From: an uncultured Clostridium sp.
GTDB lineage: Bacteria > Bacillota_I > Bacilli_A > RF39 > UBA660
Direction of reading: 5' to 3'
Assembly: GCA_902493795.1 (NCBI GenBank)
Contig: CABUQZ010000017.1
Span: 1 to 39,358, forward strand
DNA: 39,358 nucleotides
This document shows positions 30,592 to 38,372 of the stretch, piece after piece; position 1 is the first letter of the stretch, and each line of letters starts with the position of its first letter. The translations under genes and the position numbers were made by a program. A model generated the notes under the pieces. That model was not told the DNA's origin and made no database searches. It saw only the letters and a list, made by a program, of their open reading frames with translations.

Positions 30592-32243
30592 TGATTAGTG
30601 TATATCCATCAACAGAAAAACACTTTGCTAATAATGGATTGAAAGTTATGCATCCGTTAAAAGCAAAAGTTTATAAAGAAGATAATGGTGAATTTTATAT
30701 TGATATTAAAGATACAATTGAAAATTTAGAATATTATGCAGATGGAATGATAGTCAGGACTGACACACCTTGGGGTAAACAATGTTTTAGATTAACTAAC
30801 CCTGAAATTGATAAAGATAAAATAATCAGTAAGGGTTATCATTTATATTTTGATACAAAAAGATATGTAATTGTAGATAGTTATGTTGTTGATAAAAATT
30901 GTAATGATGCATTAGACCATTTGAATAATGCTTGTGATATTGAAACACCTTTTACTTTCATTTCTGATATATCAACAATTAATTCATATAGATGTGTAAG
31001 ACATACATTAGAAGAAGCAATTTCATTCGTTATTGAACGATGGGGAGGGCATCTAATAAGAGATAATTATAATGTTGAAATAAGAGAAAATATTGGCGAA
31101 GATAGAGGTGTTGTCTTATCGTATGCCAAAAATATTAAAAGCATAAAAGCAACTGAAAATTGGGATAATGTAGTAACTAAATTATTACCTGTTGGTAAAG
31201 ATGGTTTATTATTACCAACTACATGGATAGAAGAAACTGGTTTATATGATATACCTTATACAAAAGTTGTGAGTTTTAGTCAAGATGATATTTCAGAGGA
31301 TGATTATAAAACTGCTGGTGTATTGGATGAAGAGGCTTATAAAACTGCTTTATTAAACGATTTAGAAGCCCAAGCAAAAGAATATTTAAACACTTATAAA
31401 GTTCCACAAGTAAATTATACTTTAAGTGCTAATATTCAAAATGTATCTGATATAGGCGATACTATTCATGTAAAGCATCCTAAATGTAAAATTGATTTAA
31501 TAACAAATGTTATCGCTATTGAATATGATTGTATATCAAAAGAATATACAAAAATAGAGTTTGGTAATTTTAAAAATAAATTAAATGATTTAATTAGCGA
31601 TGTTTCATCACAAATAACTGAAACAGTAAGTAAAGAAAATACAAGTAATTATAATAAATTACAATCAAAATTAGAAGATGCAACAAATAAAATAAATGAT
31701 GCCATGAATTCATCTTATGTAGTTAATGATGATGGAAACCAAATGATGATTGTAGATAGATTGCCAAAGGAAACTGCAAAAAATGTTATTAGAATAAATA
31801 GTGCAGGAATAGGTTTTAGTCAGAATGGTATTAATGGTGTATTTAAATCTGCATGGACTATTGATGGTATATTAAATATGCAAAATATAAATGTAATAAA
31901 CTTAATTGCTGATATGATTAAAGGTGGAACATTAAAACTTGGTTCAAATTACGATGAAGCAGGTGTTATGGAATTATATGATGAAGCCAATAGGTTAATC
32001 TCTAAGTTTGATAAGACAGGATTAACCTTTTTTAACGATGATAAATCCTATATAAGAATAAATCCAGAAGTTGGTTTTGCTGGTTATAATTCAAATAATA
32101 CAAAAACATTTTGGGCTGATAAAGATGAATTCCATCAAAAAAAATCAGTTGTAGAAGAAGAAATTACGATTGCATCTAAAATGCGAATTTTACCAATAAA
32201 AACGGATACCAACAATGGTATAGGGTTTATACCTGTTGTATAG
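30591..32243 (+). CDS. Tail-associated protein, prophage endopeptidase tail family (Tal-like)
   Basis: 550 residues. The N-terminal hub part (about 1-330: P-L-K-A-K-V-Y-K-E-D-N-G-E, N-W-D-N-V-V-T-K-L-L-P-V-G-K-D-G) matches minor structural/Tal proteins; a coiled coil (about 340-375) and a beta-rich end follow. No separate lytic domain is visible. Start at ATG 30591 overlapping the dit stop; AGGTGG lies upstream. Confidence 0.85.
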   Translation: MISVYPSTEKHFANNGLKVMHPLKAKVYKEDNGEFYIDIKDTIENLEYYADGMIVRTDTPWGKQCFRLTNPEIDKDKIISKGYHLYFDTKRYVIVDSYVVDKNCNDALDHLNNACDIETPFTFISDISTINSYRCVRHTLEEAISFVIERWGGHLIRDNYNVEIRENIGEDRGVVLSYAKNIKSIKATENWDNVVTKLLPVGKDGLLLPTTWIEETGLYDIPYTKVVSFSQDDISEDDYKTAGVLDEEAYKTALLNDLEAQAKEYLNTYKVPQVNYTLSANIQNVSDIGDTIHVKHPKCKIDLITNVIAIEYDCISKEYTKIEFGNFKNKLNDLISDVSSQITETVSKENTSNYNKLQSKLEDATNKINDAMNSSYVVNDDGNQMMIVDRLPKETAKNVIRINSAGIGFSQNGINGVFKSAWTIDGILNMQNINVINLIADMIKGGTLKLGSNYDEAGVMELYDEANRLISKFDKTGLTFFNDDKSYIRINPEVGFAGYNSNNTKTFWADKDEFHQKKSVVEEEITIASKMRILPIKTDTNNGIGFIPVV

Positions 32244-32255
32244 GAGGTGAATTAA

Positions 32256-33773
32256 ATGGCAACAAGTGGTTCATTTGAAACAGGAAAATATGGTGGTGTA
32301 AGAGGGCTATATTTTTCTTGGTGGGTTAATAGTCAAAGTATTAGTGGAAATTATACTGATATTGGTTGGAATTTTGTCGGTTCAGGAAGTGGTTCAATTT
32401 GGTATTATACTTTAAATGGTTATTTAAATATAAATGGTGGTAGAGTATGGACACAAGGTTCGAGTAAAATTCAATTGTCTAGTGGTACTGTTGTAGCAAG
32501 TGGAACTACAAGAATTTATCATAATAACGATGGTACTAAATCTTTTAGTGCTGATGGTGGTGCTACTATTTATAATTATGGAACATGGCAAACTGGAAGT
32601 GGCAGTTGGGATTTACCAACCATTCCAAGACAGGCAAATGTTACAGGTGCATCAGATTTTACAGATGAACAAAATCCAACCATAACTTTTAACAATGCTG
32701 GTGGTTTCAGAATAAATGCAAGGTTAGAATTTGGTGGTACTAGCATATCAAGAGATAATATTCCAAATACAGGAAGTTATACATTTTCACTAACGGATGC
32801 TGAAAGAAATTTATTAAGAAGCAAATGTACAGGTAATTCAATGACTGTTAGACAAGTAATTGGTACTTGTATATCAGGAACAACCGAAAGTTTTTGGAGT
32901 TGGCAAGACAAAACTATGAAAATTGTCAATGCTAATCCAACATTTAGTTCATCAAACATATCATATCAAGATACTAACAGCATTATTACTGCTATCACAG
33001 GTAATAATAAACATATTGTTAGAAATTTATCTAATTTAAAAGTAAGTATTAGCAATGCAACTGCAAAAAAATCTGCATCAATGTCAAAGTATGAACTGAC
33101 ATTTAATGGTGTTACAAAAACATTAACATCAGCAGGTACTGTTGATTTTGGCACAGTAAACTTAGGTTCAAGTTCATCAGTAAGTGTAAAAGCAATTGAT
33201 AGTCGAGGAAATAGTACAACTGCATCTTTATCAATAACGATATTAGATTGGCAACTTCCAACTGCATCAATATCAGCAAAAAGAATAAATAATTATGAAG
33301 ATGAAACAAAATTGACTGTTCAAGTTTCAATATCATCAGTTAATTCAAAAAATAGTATTCAATCTTTAAGATATAGATATAAAAAAACAACAGAAAGCAA
33401 TTATTCGAATTATAAACCTATTTCTAATAATGAAACAAAGGAAGTCATTATTGATAAATTATTTGTATGGGATTTTCAAGTAGAAATTAAAGATAAATTT
33501 GGAACTAAGACTTACAATTTTCAAGTTGCAAAAGGTATGCCAATTATGATGATAGATGTTGATTTGATTTCAGTAGGTATTAATTGCTTTCCTACAAAAG
33601 AAAATTCGCTTGAAGTAAATGGGTATGATTTTAATAATCTGCATCCTATAAATTCTATTATAATTACTACTAATAGCAATAATCCATCAAGTTCTGTAAC
33701 AGGTACTTGGGAGTTGTTATCAACTCAATCATTAAATAATGTAACAATTTATTATTGGAAAAGAACTGCATAA
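32256..33773 (+). CDS. DUF859-like baseplate or tail fibre protein
   Basis: 505 residues. N-terminal G-S-F-E-T-G-K-Y-G-G and many Ser/Thr/Gly beta repeats, Y-H-N-N-D-G-T-K-S-F in the middle, Ig-like strands (about 215-400) and a conserved tail end (M-P-I-M-M-I-D). Similar proteins sit between Tal and receptor-binding proteins in streptococcal phages. GGAGGTG upstream. Confidence 0.75.
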   Translation: MATSGSFETGKYGGVRGLYFSWWVNSQSISGNYTDIGWNFVGSGSGSIWYYTLNGYLNINGGRVWTQGSSKIQLSSGTVVASGTTRIYHNNDGTKSFSADGGATIYNYGTWQTGSGSWDLPTIPRQANVTGASDFTDEQNPTITFNNAGGFRINARLEFGGTSISRDNIPNTGSYTFSLTDAERNLLRSKCTGNSMTVRQVIGTCISGTTESFWSWQDKTMKIVNANPTFSSSNISYQDTNSIITAITGNNKHIVRNLSNLKVSISNATAKKSASMSKYELTFNGVTKTLTSAGTVDFGTVNLGSSSSVSVKAIDSRGNSTTASLSITILDWQLPTASISAKRINNYEDETKLTVQVSISSVNSKNSIQSLRYRYKKTTESNYSNYKPISNNETKEVIIDKLFVWDFQVEIKDKFGTKTYNFQVAKGMPIMMIDVDLISVGINCFPTKENSLEVNGYDFNNLHPINSIIITTNSNNPSSSVTGTWELLSTQSLNNVTIYYWKRTA

Positions 33774-33787
33774 AGGAGGAATGAGAT

Positions 33788-35530
33788 ATGAAAAATAAAA
33801 AATTTGATATTTTAGTTAATTTTGAAAAAAGTGATAGTATAACATCTGATGAAATAAAAATTGTAAAAGGTGATTATAATTCAATTGAATTTAATTTTCA
33901 ATTAAGTAAAACAGATTTTTCAAAAGCAATGTTTTATATGGTGAAGCCTAGTGGCTTACATTTTGTAAGTGAGATAAAAAATAATAAAGTAACATTTGAA
34001 AAAAATATGGCTTTTAATGAAGTAGGTAAGTATTTATTTAGTGTTGCATTATATGGTAGTGATAGTAGATTGACAAATACTGCAAAAGGAAATATATCGG
34101 TTGTAGATGGTCAATTAGATATGGATGATGAAGTTGTTCAAGAAGAAAATTATCAAATATTAGATAGTTTAATAACAGAGGTTATATCTTTAAAAGAAGA
34201 AATTGAAACTACACTTGCAACAATGAATGGTGTATTTAAAGATGTGTCGTATAATGCTACAAATGGTGTATTGACCTTTACAAAAAAAGACAATTCTACT
34301 GTAAAAATCGATTTACCACTAGAAATGTTAATAAAAAGTGGACATTATGATAGTAGTACTGAAAATTTAGTATTGGTATTAGCAAATAATGACACAATAA
34401 AAATACCTGTCGCAGAACTGGTTAATGAATATTATGCTGATGGTAAAACATTAGAGTTAAAAACCGTTAATGGAAAACTTACTTTCAATGTAAAAAATGG
34501 TGTTTATCAGGAAAAAACAAGTGGTAAGGGATTAAGTACCAATGATTTTACTGATGATTATAAAAATAAGGTTGATAGTAACACTTCTAACAGGCATACA
34601 CATACAAATAAGTCTGTTTTAGATGGTACAACAGCCAGTTTTACCACTACTGACAAAAGTAATTTAGATACCAATACTGCTAATAGACACACACATAGCA
34701 ATAAATCCATTTTAGATGGCATTACTGCTTCATTTACTACTGCATATAAGAATATATTAGATAATATTAAAACAATCGCAACAGGTGGTAAATTTGAGGA
34801 TTTAACCAATAAATCTGTTGCTGGTTATCATAATTCTATTTTTAGAGGTAAAAATGTAACGAGTTATTTAACTGATGGTTCATTATTTACTAGAATTTCA
34901 AATGGTAGTTTTGAAGATTTATTTGTAGGTGATTATATCGTAAAAAACAATATCACTTGGCGAATTGCAGGTTTTGATGTATACTTACATAAGGGGGACA
35001 CCGAATTAACGAAGCATCATGCAATAATTGTTCCTGATAAGCACTTGACAACTGCACAGATGAATTCTAGTAATACAACTGTTGGTGGTTATGTTGCTAG
35101 TTCGATGTATACAAATACATTACCTAGCATATTAGATACTTATATAACTCCTGTATTTGGTAGTCATGTAATAGAAATTAGAAATTTACTTACAAAAGGC
35201 ATTAATCCATCTGGCTATAATAGATGGGGAACTAATAGTGGTTGTTCTAATGACTGGGCATGGTATAGTAGAAAAGTTGATTTAATGAATGAAAATCAAG
35301 TATTCGGTTCTATTTCGTGGTCTAGTAGTGGTTTTGAAACTGGAAGTGATAATTGCCAATTGCCATTATTTAGGTTAGCACCTGAATATATAACTAATAG
35401 AAGTTATTGGTATTGGTTGAGAAATGTTGTTGACAGTTCTCGTTTCGCTATTGTCTACTACGGTGGTAATAGCGATAATATTGATGCTTCTGCGACTGGT
35501 GGTGTTCGCCCCTGCTTTTACATCGATTAA
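33788..35530 (+). CDS. DGR-diversified tail/receptor-binding protein
   Basis: 580 residues. BppU-like baseplate domain at about 1-115, linker and coiled coil to 150, beta region, then two 31-residue needle repeats with metal-type H-x-H pairs (H270/H272 and H301/H303). The C-terminal domain (about 360-580) is C-type-lectin-like with W-R-I-A-G-F, H-A-I-I-V-P-D, Y-W-Y-W-L-R and G-G-V-R-P at 571-575. Variable positions I555, Y557, Y558, G559, D563 and I565 are all Asn in the template. It should bind the host surface and evolve through the downstream reverse transcriptase. AAAGGAGGA upstream. Confidence 0.92.
   Translation: MKNKKFDILVNFEKSDSITSDEIKIVKGDYNSIEFNFQLSKTDFSKAMFYMVKPSGLHFVSEIKNNKVTFEKNMAFNEVGKYLFSVALYGSDSRLTNTAKGNISVVDGQLDMDDEVVQEENYQILDSLITEVISLKEEIETTLATMNGVFKDVSYNATNGVLTFTKKDNSTVKIDLPLEMLIKSGHYDSSTENLVLVLANNDTIKIPVAELVNEYYADGKTLELKTVNGKLTFNVKNGVYQEKTSGKGLSTNDFTDDYKNKVDSNTSNRHTHTNKSVLDGTTASFTTTDKSNLDTNTANRHTHSNKSILDGITASFTTAYKNILDNIKTIATGGKFEDLTNKSVAGYHNSIFRGKNVTSYLTDGSLFTRISNGSFEDLFVGDYIVKNNITWRIAGFDVYLHKGDTELTKHHAIIVPDKHLTTAQMNSSNTTVGGYVASSMYTNTLPSILDTYITPVFGSHVIEIRNLLTKGINPSGYNRWGTNSGCSNDWAWYSRKVDLMNENQVFGSISWSSSGFETGSDNCQLPLFRLAPEYITNRSYWYWLRNVVDSSRFAIVYYGGNSDNIDASATGGVRPCFYID
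34582..34735 (+). repeat. Tandem 93-bp repeat coding the HxH needle units
   Basis: Two copies encoding N-R-H-T-H-x-N-K-S-x-L-D-G-x-T-A-S-F-T-T, 31 codons apart. H-x-H pairs in phage needles and fibres often bind a metal ion along the trimer axis. Confidence 0.65.
35435..35525 (+). repeat. DGR variable repeat (VR)
   Basis: 91 nt aligned without gaps to the template 36171-36261. There are 10 differences: 9 at template adenines (4 A to T, 3 A to G, 2 A to C) and one C to T inside a doubly changed AAC codon. The first 15 and the 33-nt GAT..CCCTG block are identical. The two A to C differences lie in the last 12 nt, where the template would give TGA and TAA in the VR frame. Confidence 0.95.
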
Positions 35531-35567
35531 TCTGTAATCTCACCCCTTTATGGGGTGGATACAGATT
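35529..35567 (+). other. DGR hairpin/cruciform directly after VR
   Basis: AATCTGTA (35529-35536) pairs with TACAGATT (35560-35567), and CACCCC (35541-35546) with GGGGTG (35552-35557), with a small internal loop and loop TTTAT. It starts at the stop codon of the variable gene. Such structures stimulate retrohoming in known DGRs. A weak terminator role is possible, as TTTC follows. Confidence 0.75.
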
Positions 35568-35584
35568 TTCGAGGAGGTTAAATA

Positions 35585-36154
35585 ATGAGTGTATTGAAAA
35601 GAAAAAGAAATTTATCTAAAATGGAATTTTATCATAATGCTATTAAATTAAGATTGATGATAACCGAATTGCTTTTGAAAGATTTTGGTATAAAATCAAG
35701 AAGAAGAAATTTGGAATTTGCAAAAGAAGTATATGATATTGATGAAGAAGATTTGTCAGAAATAGAAGATATACTTTCAGCATATAATATCAAAAATAGT
35801 TTTATTGATAATTTTCCATCATGGCTAATAGATAAAGAAAGAGATTATTTCATGGACTTGCTGAGAAGTTTGATGAAAAATATATGTTCAGCAAATACAA
35901 TTCATATAACAAATGAAGAAGAATATATGATGAGAAGAAATTATCAAACAAAAGCAATATGCGACTGTGAAAATTTACTTCAAGAAATGCAATATGTAAT
36001 CTATGTATGTCATCCAAATGTAGAGAAATACATGGTATATGTAGATATAATTGAAAAGGAAATACTTTTGTTAAAAGGTTGGCGAAAATCTGATAATAAA
36101 ATAATAAAAGAAATAAAAGAAAATAAAGAAAATAAAGAAAACATAAAAGGGTAA
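35585..36154 (+). CDS. avd: DGR accessory variability determinant (Avd)
   Basis: 189 residues. The start M-S-V-L-K-R-K-R and the block S-A-N-T-I-H-I-T-N-E-E-E-Y-M-M-R-R-N-Y-Q-T-K-A-I-C-D-C are typical of Avd in Bacillota phages. Avd forms a helical pentamer that binds the reverse transcriptase and template RNA. It is longer than the ~125-residue Bordetella protein: an extra segment of about 60 residues (around 35-95) separates the conserved blocks and a Lys/Glu/Asn tail repeats K-E-N-K-E-N. GAGGAGG upstream; it sits between VR and TR as usual. Confidence 0.9.
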   Translation: MSVLKRKRNLSKMEFYHNAIKLRLMITELLLKDFGIKSRRRNLEFAKEVYDIDEEDLSEIEDILSAYNIKNSFIDNFPSWLIDKERDYFMDLLRSLMKNICSANTIHITNEEEYMMRRNYQTKAICDCENLLQEMQYVIYVCHPNVEKYMVYVDIIEKEILLLKGWRKSDNKIIKEIKENKENKENIKG

Positions 36155-36170
36155 AGTTTAATAATTACAG

Positions 36171-36261
36171 AGTTCTCGTTTCGCTAATGTCAACAACAAT
36201 GGTAATAGCAATAATAACGATGCTTCTGCGACTGGTGGTGTTCGCCCCTGATTTTAAATCG
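36171..36261 (+). repeat. DGR template repeat (TR)
   Basis: Read in the VR frame it encodes an Asn-rich core (AAT and AAC codons at 8 positions), the mutable adenines, followed by the invariant G-G-V-R-P block. It lies 16 nt after avd and 115 nt before the reverse transcriptase. Its 3' end (TGATTTTAAATCG) differs from VR by two bases and carries in-frame stops. Confidence 0.95.
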
Positions 36262-36376
36262 CACAATGATTAGGTTAAGTACCGTTGCGATAATTAAAAG
36301 GAAATTTTATCCTGTCCGAAAGGCAAATGGATATTTTGATACTTTTTGATAAGTCAATAAAGTTAGGAAACAAAAT
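36262..36376 (+). ncRNA. Spacer of the DGR template RNA between TR and reverse transcriptase
   Basis: No gene. In characterised DGRs the RNA 3' of TR primes cDNA synthesis and binds RT-Avd. Visible elements are AGGA..TCCT (around 36299-36313) and a small CC-GAAA-GG hairpin near 36318-36325. Assignment rests on position. Confidence 0.5.
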
Positions 36377-37513
36377 ATGATAAGTAAGATTAGTAATGCC
36401 AATGTTTTAATGAATAGTTTTTATGAAGCAAAGAAAAATTGCAGTTGGAAAAATAGTGTTCAGCAGTATGAAGCAAATCTTTTAAAAAATATTAGACATA
36501 CACAGATAGAATTAAGAAATAATACCTATAAACAACAGAACTTTTATAATTTCTTTCTAAATGAGAGAGGTAAAGAAAGATATGTTCGTTCAATTTGTTT
36601 TTATGATAGGGTTGTACAAAGGGCATTATGCGATTTTGTTAATCCAATTGTAGAGCCATATCTCATATATGATAATGGTGCTAGTGTTAAAAATAAAGGT
36701 ATTGATTTTGCTAGAAAAAGAATTGAAAAGCATTTACATCAATATTATAGGAAATATGGAAGTATTGGATATGCACTCGTTATTGATTTTAGTAAATTTT
36801 ATGATAATATTCTTCATAAACCATTGATTGAAATGTACAAAGGTATCATCGATGATGAAAGAATAATTAATTTAATTGCACATTTAGTTGATAGTTTTTC
36901 AGTAGATGTATCTAATAGTGATATACAAGAAAATGAATTATTTGATAGTTTAAAATATGCTAAGAATAATTTATCTAATGAAAAAAAGAGATTTATAAAT
37001 AAATCATTAGGAATTGGAAGTCAAATATCTCAAATTTCAGGAATATATTATCCAACTAGAATGGATAATTATTGTAAAATAGTCAAACAAATGAAATATT
37101 ATGGAAGATACATGGATGATACATATATAATTAGTAATAGTAAAGAAGAATTAAAATCATTGTTAATTGATATACAAAAAATATGTGATGAATTAGGAAT
37201 ATTTATTAATCCTAAAAAGACACAAATATTTAGAATTGATAAAGGTTTCACTTTTCTTAAAATAAAATATAGACTTACCGAAACAGGTCATGTAGTAAGA
37301 ATACCTGTTAAAAAAGGATTTGTAAGAGAAAAGAGAAAATTAAGAAAATTTAAAAAATTGTTGGATAATGGTGAGATGAATTATCTCGATATTGAAGAAC
37401 AATATAAATCTTGGCGAGGTAATATTGCAAAATATGATTGCCATAGAGCATTGTTAAATACTGATAAATTATTCAATGAATTGTTTAAAAATAATTCACA
37501 TAATTCACATTAA
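36377..37513 (+). CDS. DGR reverse transcriptase
   Basis: 378 residues. RT motifs in order: basic R-x-I-C-F-Y-D-R-V-V-Q-R-A-L (71-84), catalytic I-D-F-S-K-F-Y-D-N (136-144, D137), the DGR-type G-I-G-S-Q-I-S-Q (212-219) instead of the usual QG motif, active-site Y-M-D-D (245-248), and N-P-K-K-T-Q plus F-L-K-I-K-Y. No maturase or intron domain follows. It makes adenine-mutagenised cDNA from TR to overwrite VR. The last codons (N-S-H-N-S-H) are written by the TTCACA repeats of late promoter C. Confidence 0.95.
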   Translation: MISKISNANVLMNSFYEAKKNCSWKNSVQQYEANLLKNIRHTQIELRNNTYKQQNFYNFFLNERGKERYVRSICFYDRVVQRALCDFVNPIVEPYLIYDNGASVKNKGIDFARKRIEKHLHQYYRKYGSIGYALVIDFSKFYDNILHKPLIEMYKGIIDDERIINLIAHLVDSFSVDVSNSDIQENELFDSLKYAKNNLSNEKKRFINKSLGIGSQISQISGIYYPTRMDNYCKIVKQMKYYGRYMDDTYIISNSKEELKSLLIDIQKICDELGIFINPKKTQIFRIDKGFTFLKIKYRLTETGHVVRIPVKKGFVREKRKLRKFKKLLDNGEMNYLDIEEQYKSWRGNIAKYDCHRALLNTDKLFNELFKNNSHNSH

Positions 37514-37527
37514 TTTAGTGATATAAT
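37495..37527 (+). promoter_or_regulatory. Late promoter C (lysis module)
   Basis: TTCACA at 37495 and 37504, 12 nt, TATAAT at 37522 with TG one base upstream. Overlaps the last six codons of the reverse transcriptase gene. Confidence 0.7.
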
Positions 37528-37540
37528 GTATATAGAGAAT

Positions 37541-37567
37541 AAGGCAACACAAAAAGTTGTCTTTTTT
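37541..37567 (+). terminator. Terminator directly behind late promoter C
   Basis: AAGGCAAC pairs with GTTGTCTT (one G-T) around a 7-nt A-rich loop, followed by Ts. Begins 14 nt after the -10. Confidence 0.75.
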
Positions 37568-37595
37568 CGTATGTATGAAAGAGGGGAGGAGCAGA

Positions 37596-37880
37596 ATGGA
37601 AGATAAATACATAGAAAAAATACAAGAAATTGCTGATAGGTCTAAATCTAATACTAAGCGACTGGATGAACACGATAAAAAGTTAGATGAATTGGAAAAA
37701 ACATATTCAATAATGGAAAAGATGAATTATCGAATGGGAAAAGTTGAAAGTGCAGTTGAAAGAATAGATACTAAATTGCAAAGTAGTGATAAAAGCAAAG
37801 GAATGAAGTGGGATAAATTGATAGATTATTTATTTTATGCCATACTTGCTTATGCATTATTTAAATTAGGATTAAAATAG
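37596..37880 (+). CDS. XhlA-like lysis-associated membrane protein
   Basis: 94 residues. N-terminal coiled coil (about 10-60) and a C-terminal transmembrane helix (about 72-92, L-F-Y-A-I-L-A-Y-A-L-F), the plan of XhlA-type proteins that work with holin and endolysin. GGGGAGGAG 6 nt before the ATG at 37596 overrides the earlier in-frame start. Confidence 0.78.
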   Translation: MEDKYIEKIQEIADRSKSNTKRLDEHDKKLDELEKTYSIMEKMNYRMGKVESAVERIDTKLQSSDKSKGMKWDKLIDYLFYAILAYALFKLGLK

Positions 37881-37891
37881 GAGGAATGAAT

Positions 37892-38170
37892 ATGGAACAA
37901 TTTCTTACATGGGATGTTTTAAAAACTTATGCTAGTTTTGTATCAATTGTATTTATGGTAGTAGAGTTTACAAAAGAATTAAAGTTTGTTAAGAAAATTC
38001 CAACAAAATATTGGAGTTTTTTTATATCGTTTGTTCTTTTAGTTATAACAAATATTGTTATGAACAGTTTTAGTTTTATTGATATATTTTTATATCTTTT
38101 AACATCAATTTCCATTAGTTTAGGTTCTAATGGATTGAGTAATTTTAATGCAAAAAACGAGAAAAAATAA
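37892..38170 (+). CDS. Holin
   Basis: 92 residues. Three hydrophobic segments (about 15-30, 40-58, 63-80) and a charged C-terminus, in the standard position between XhlA and endolysin. It should open the membrane for the endolysin at the end of the lytic cycle. AGGAGG spacing favours the ATG at 37892. A terminator overlaps its stop. Confidence 0.8.
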   Translation: MEQFLTWDVLKTYASFVSIVFMVVEFTKELKFVKKIPTKYWSFFISFVLLVITNIVMNSFSFIDIFLYLLTSISISLGSNGLSNFNAKNEKK

Positions 38171-38185
38171 AGTTCTCGTTTTTTT
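38152..38185 (+). terminator. Terminator overlapping the holin stop codon
   Basis: AACGAGAA pairs with TTCTCGTT around a 9-nt loop, extended by four A-T pairs and a T-run. It may reduce read-through into the endolysin gene. Confidence 0.8.
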
Positions 38186-38216
38186 ATAAAATTTTCTTCA
38201 AAAGGAGGTCAAGATT

Positions 38217-38372
38217 ATGGAAGAAAAAGAAGTATTAACAGAAGAAGTTCAAGAAGAAATGGAAGTACAAGACACTTTTAATACTGATACATTGGATGTG
38301 TTAGTAGATGGTGAAGATTGTACAATCGAAAATCAAGAGGAGGTGAGTGAAGATGGAAATGAGAACAAGTAA
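38217..38372 (+). CDS. Small acidic protein before the endolysin
   Basis: 51 residues, nearly half Glu/Asp, unrecognised. AAAGGAGG 7-8 nt upstream of the ATG is strong. It overlaps the endolysin start by 20 nt in another frame, so it may couple or limit endolysin translation. Confidence 0.55.
   Translation: MEEKEVLTEEVQEEMEVQDTFNTDTLDVLVDGEDCTIENQEEVSEDGNENK

Noticed and set aside
34558..34809. Minus-strand frame opposite the needle repeats
   Set aside because: A shadow produced by the repeated coding sequence; no start signal.
36100..36160. A-rich short repeats at the end of avd as a CRISPR or regulatory array
   Set aside because: They are codon repeats for K-E-N in a disordered tail; no spacer-repeat structure occurs anywhere in the window.
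36377..37513. Reverse transcriptase as a retron, group II intron or abortive-infection protein
   Set aside because: The SQ motif, neighbouring Avd, TR and VR with adenine-biased differences fit a DGR; no maturase, endonuclease or msr/msd-like structure is seen.
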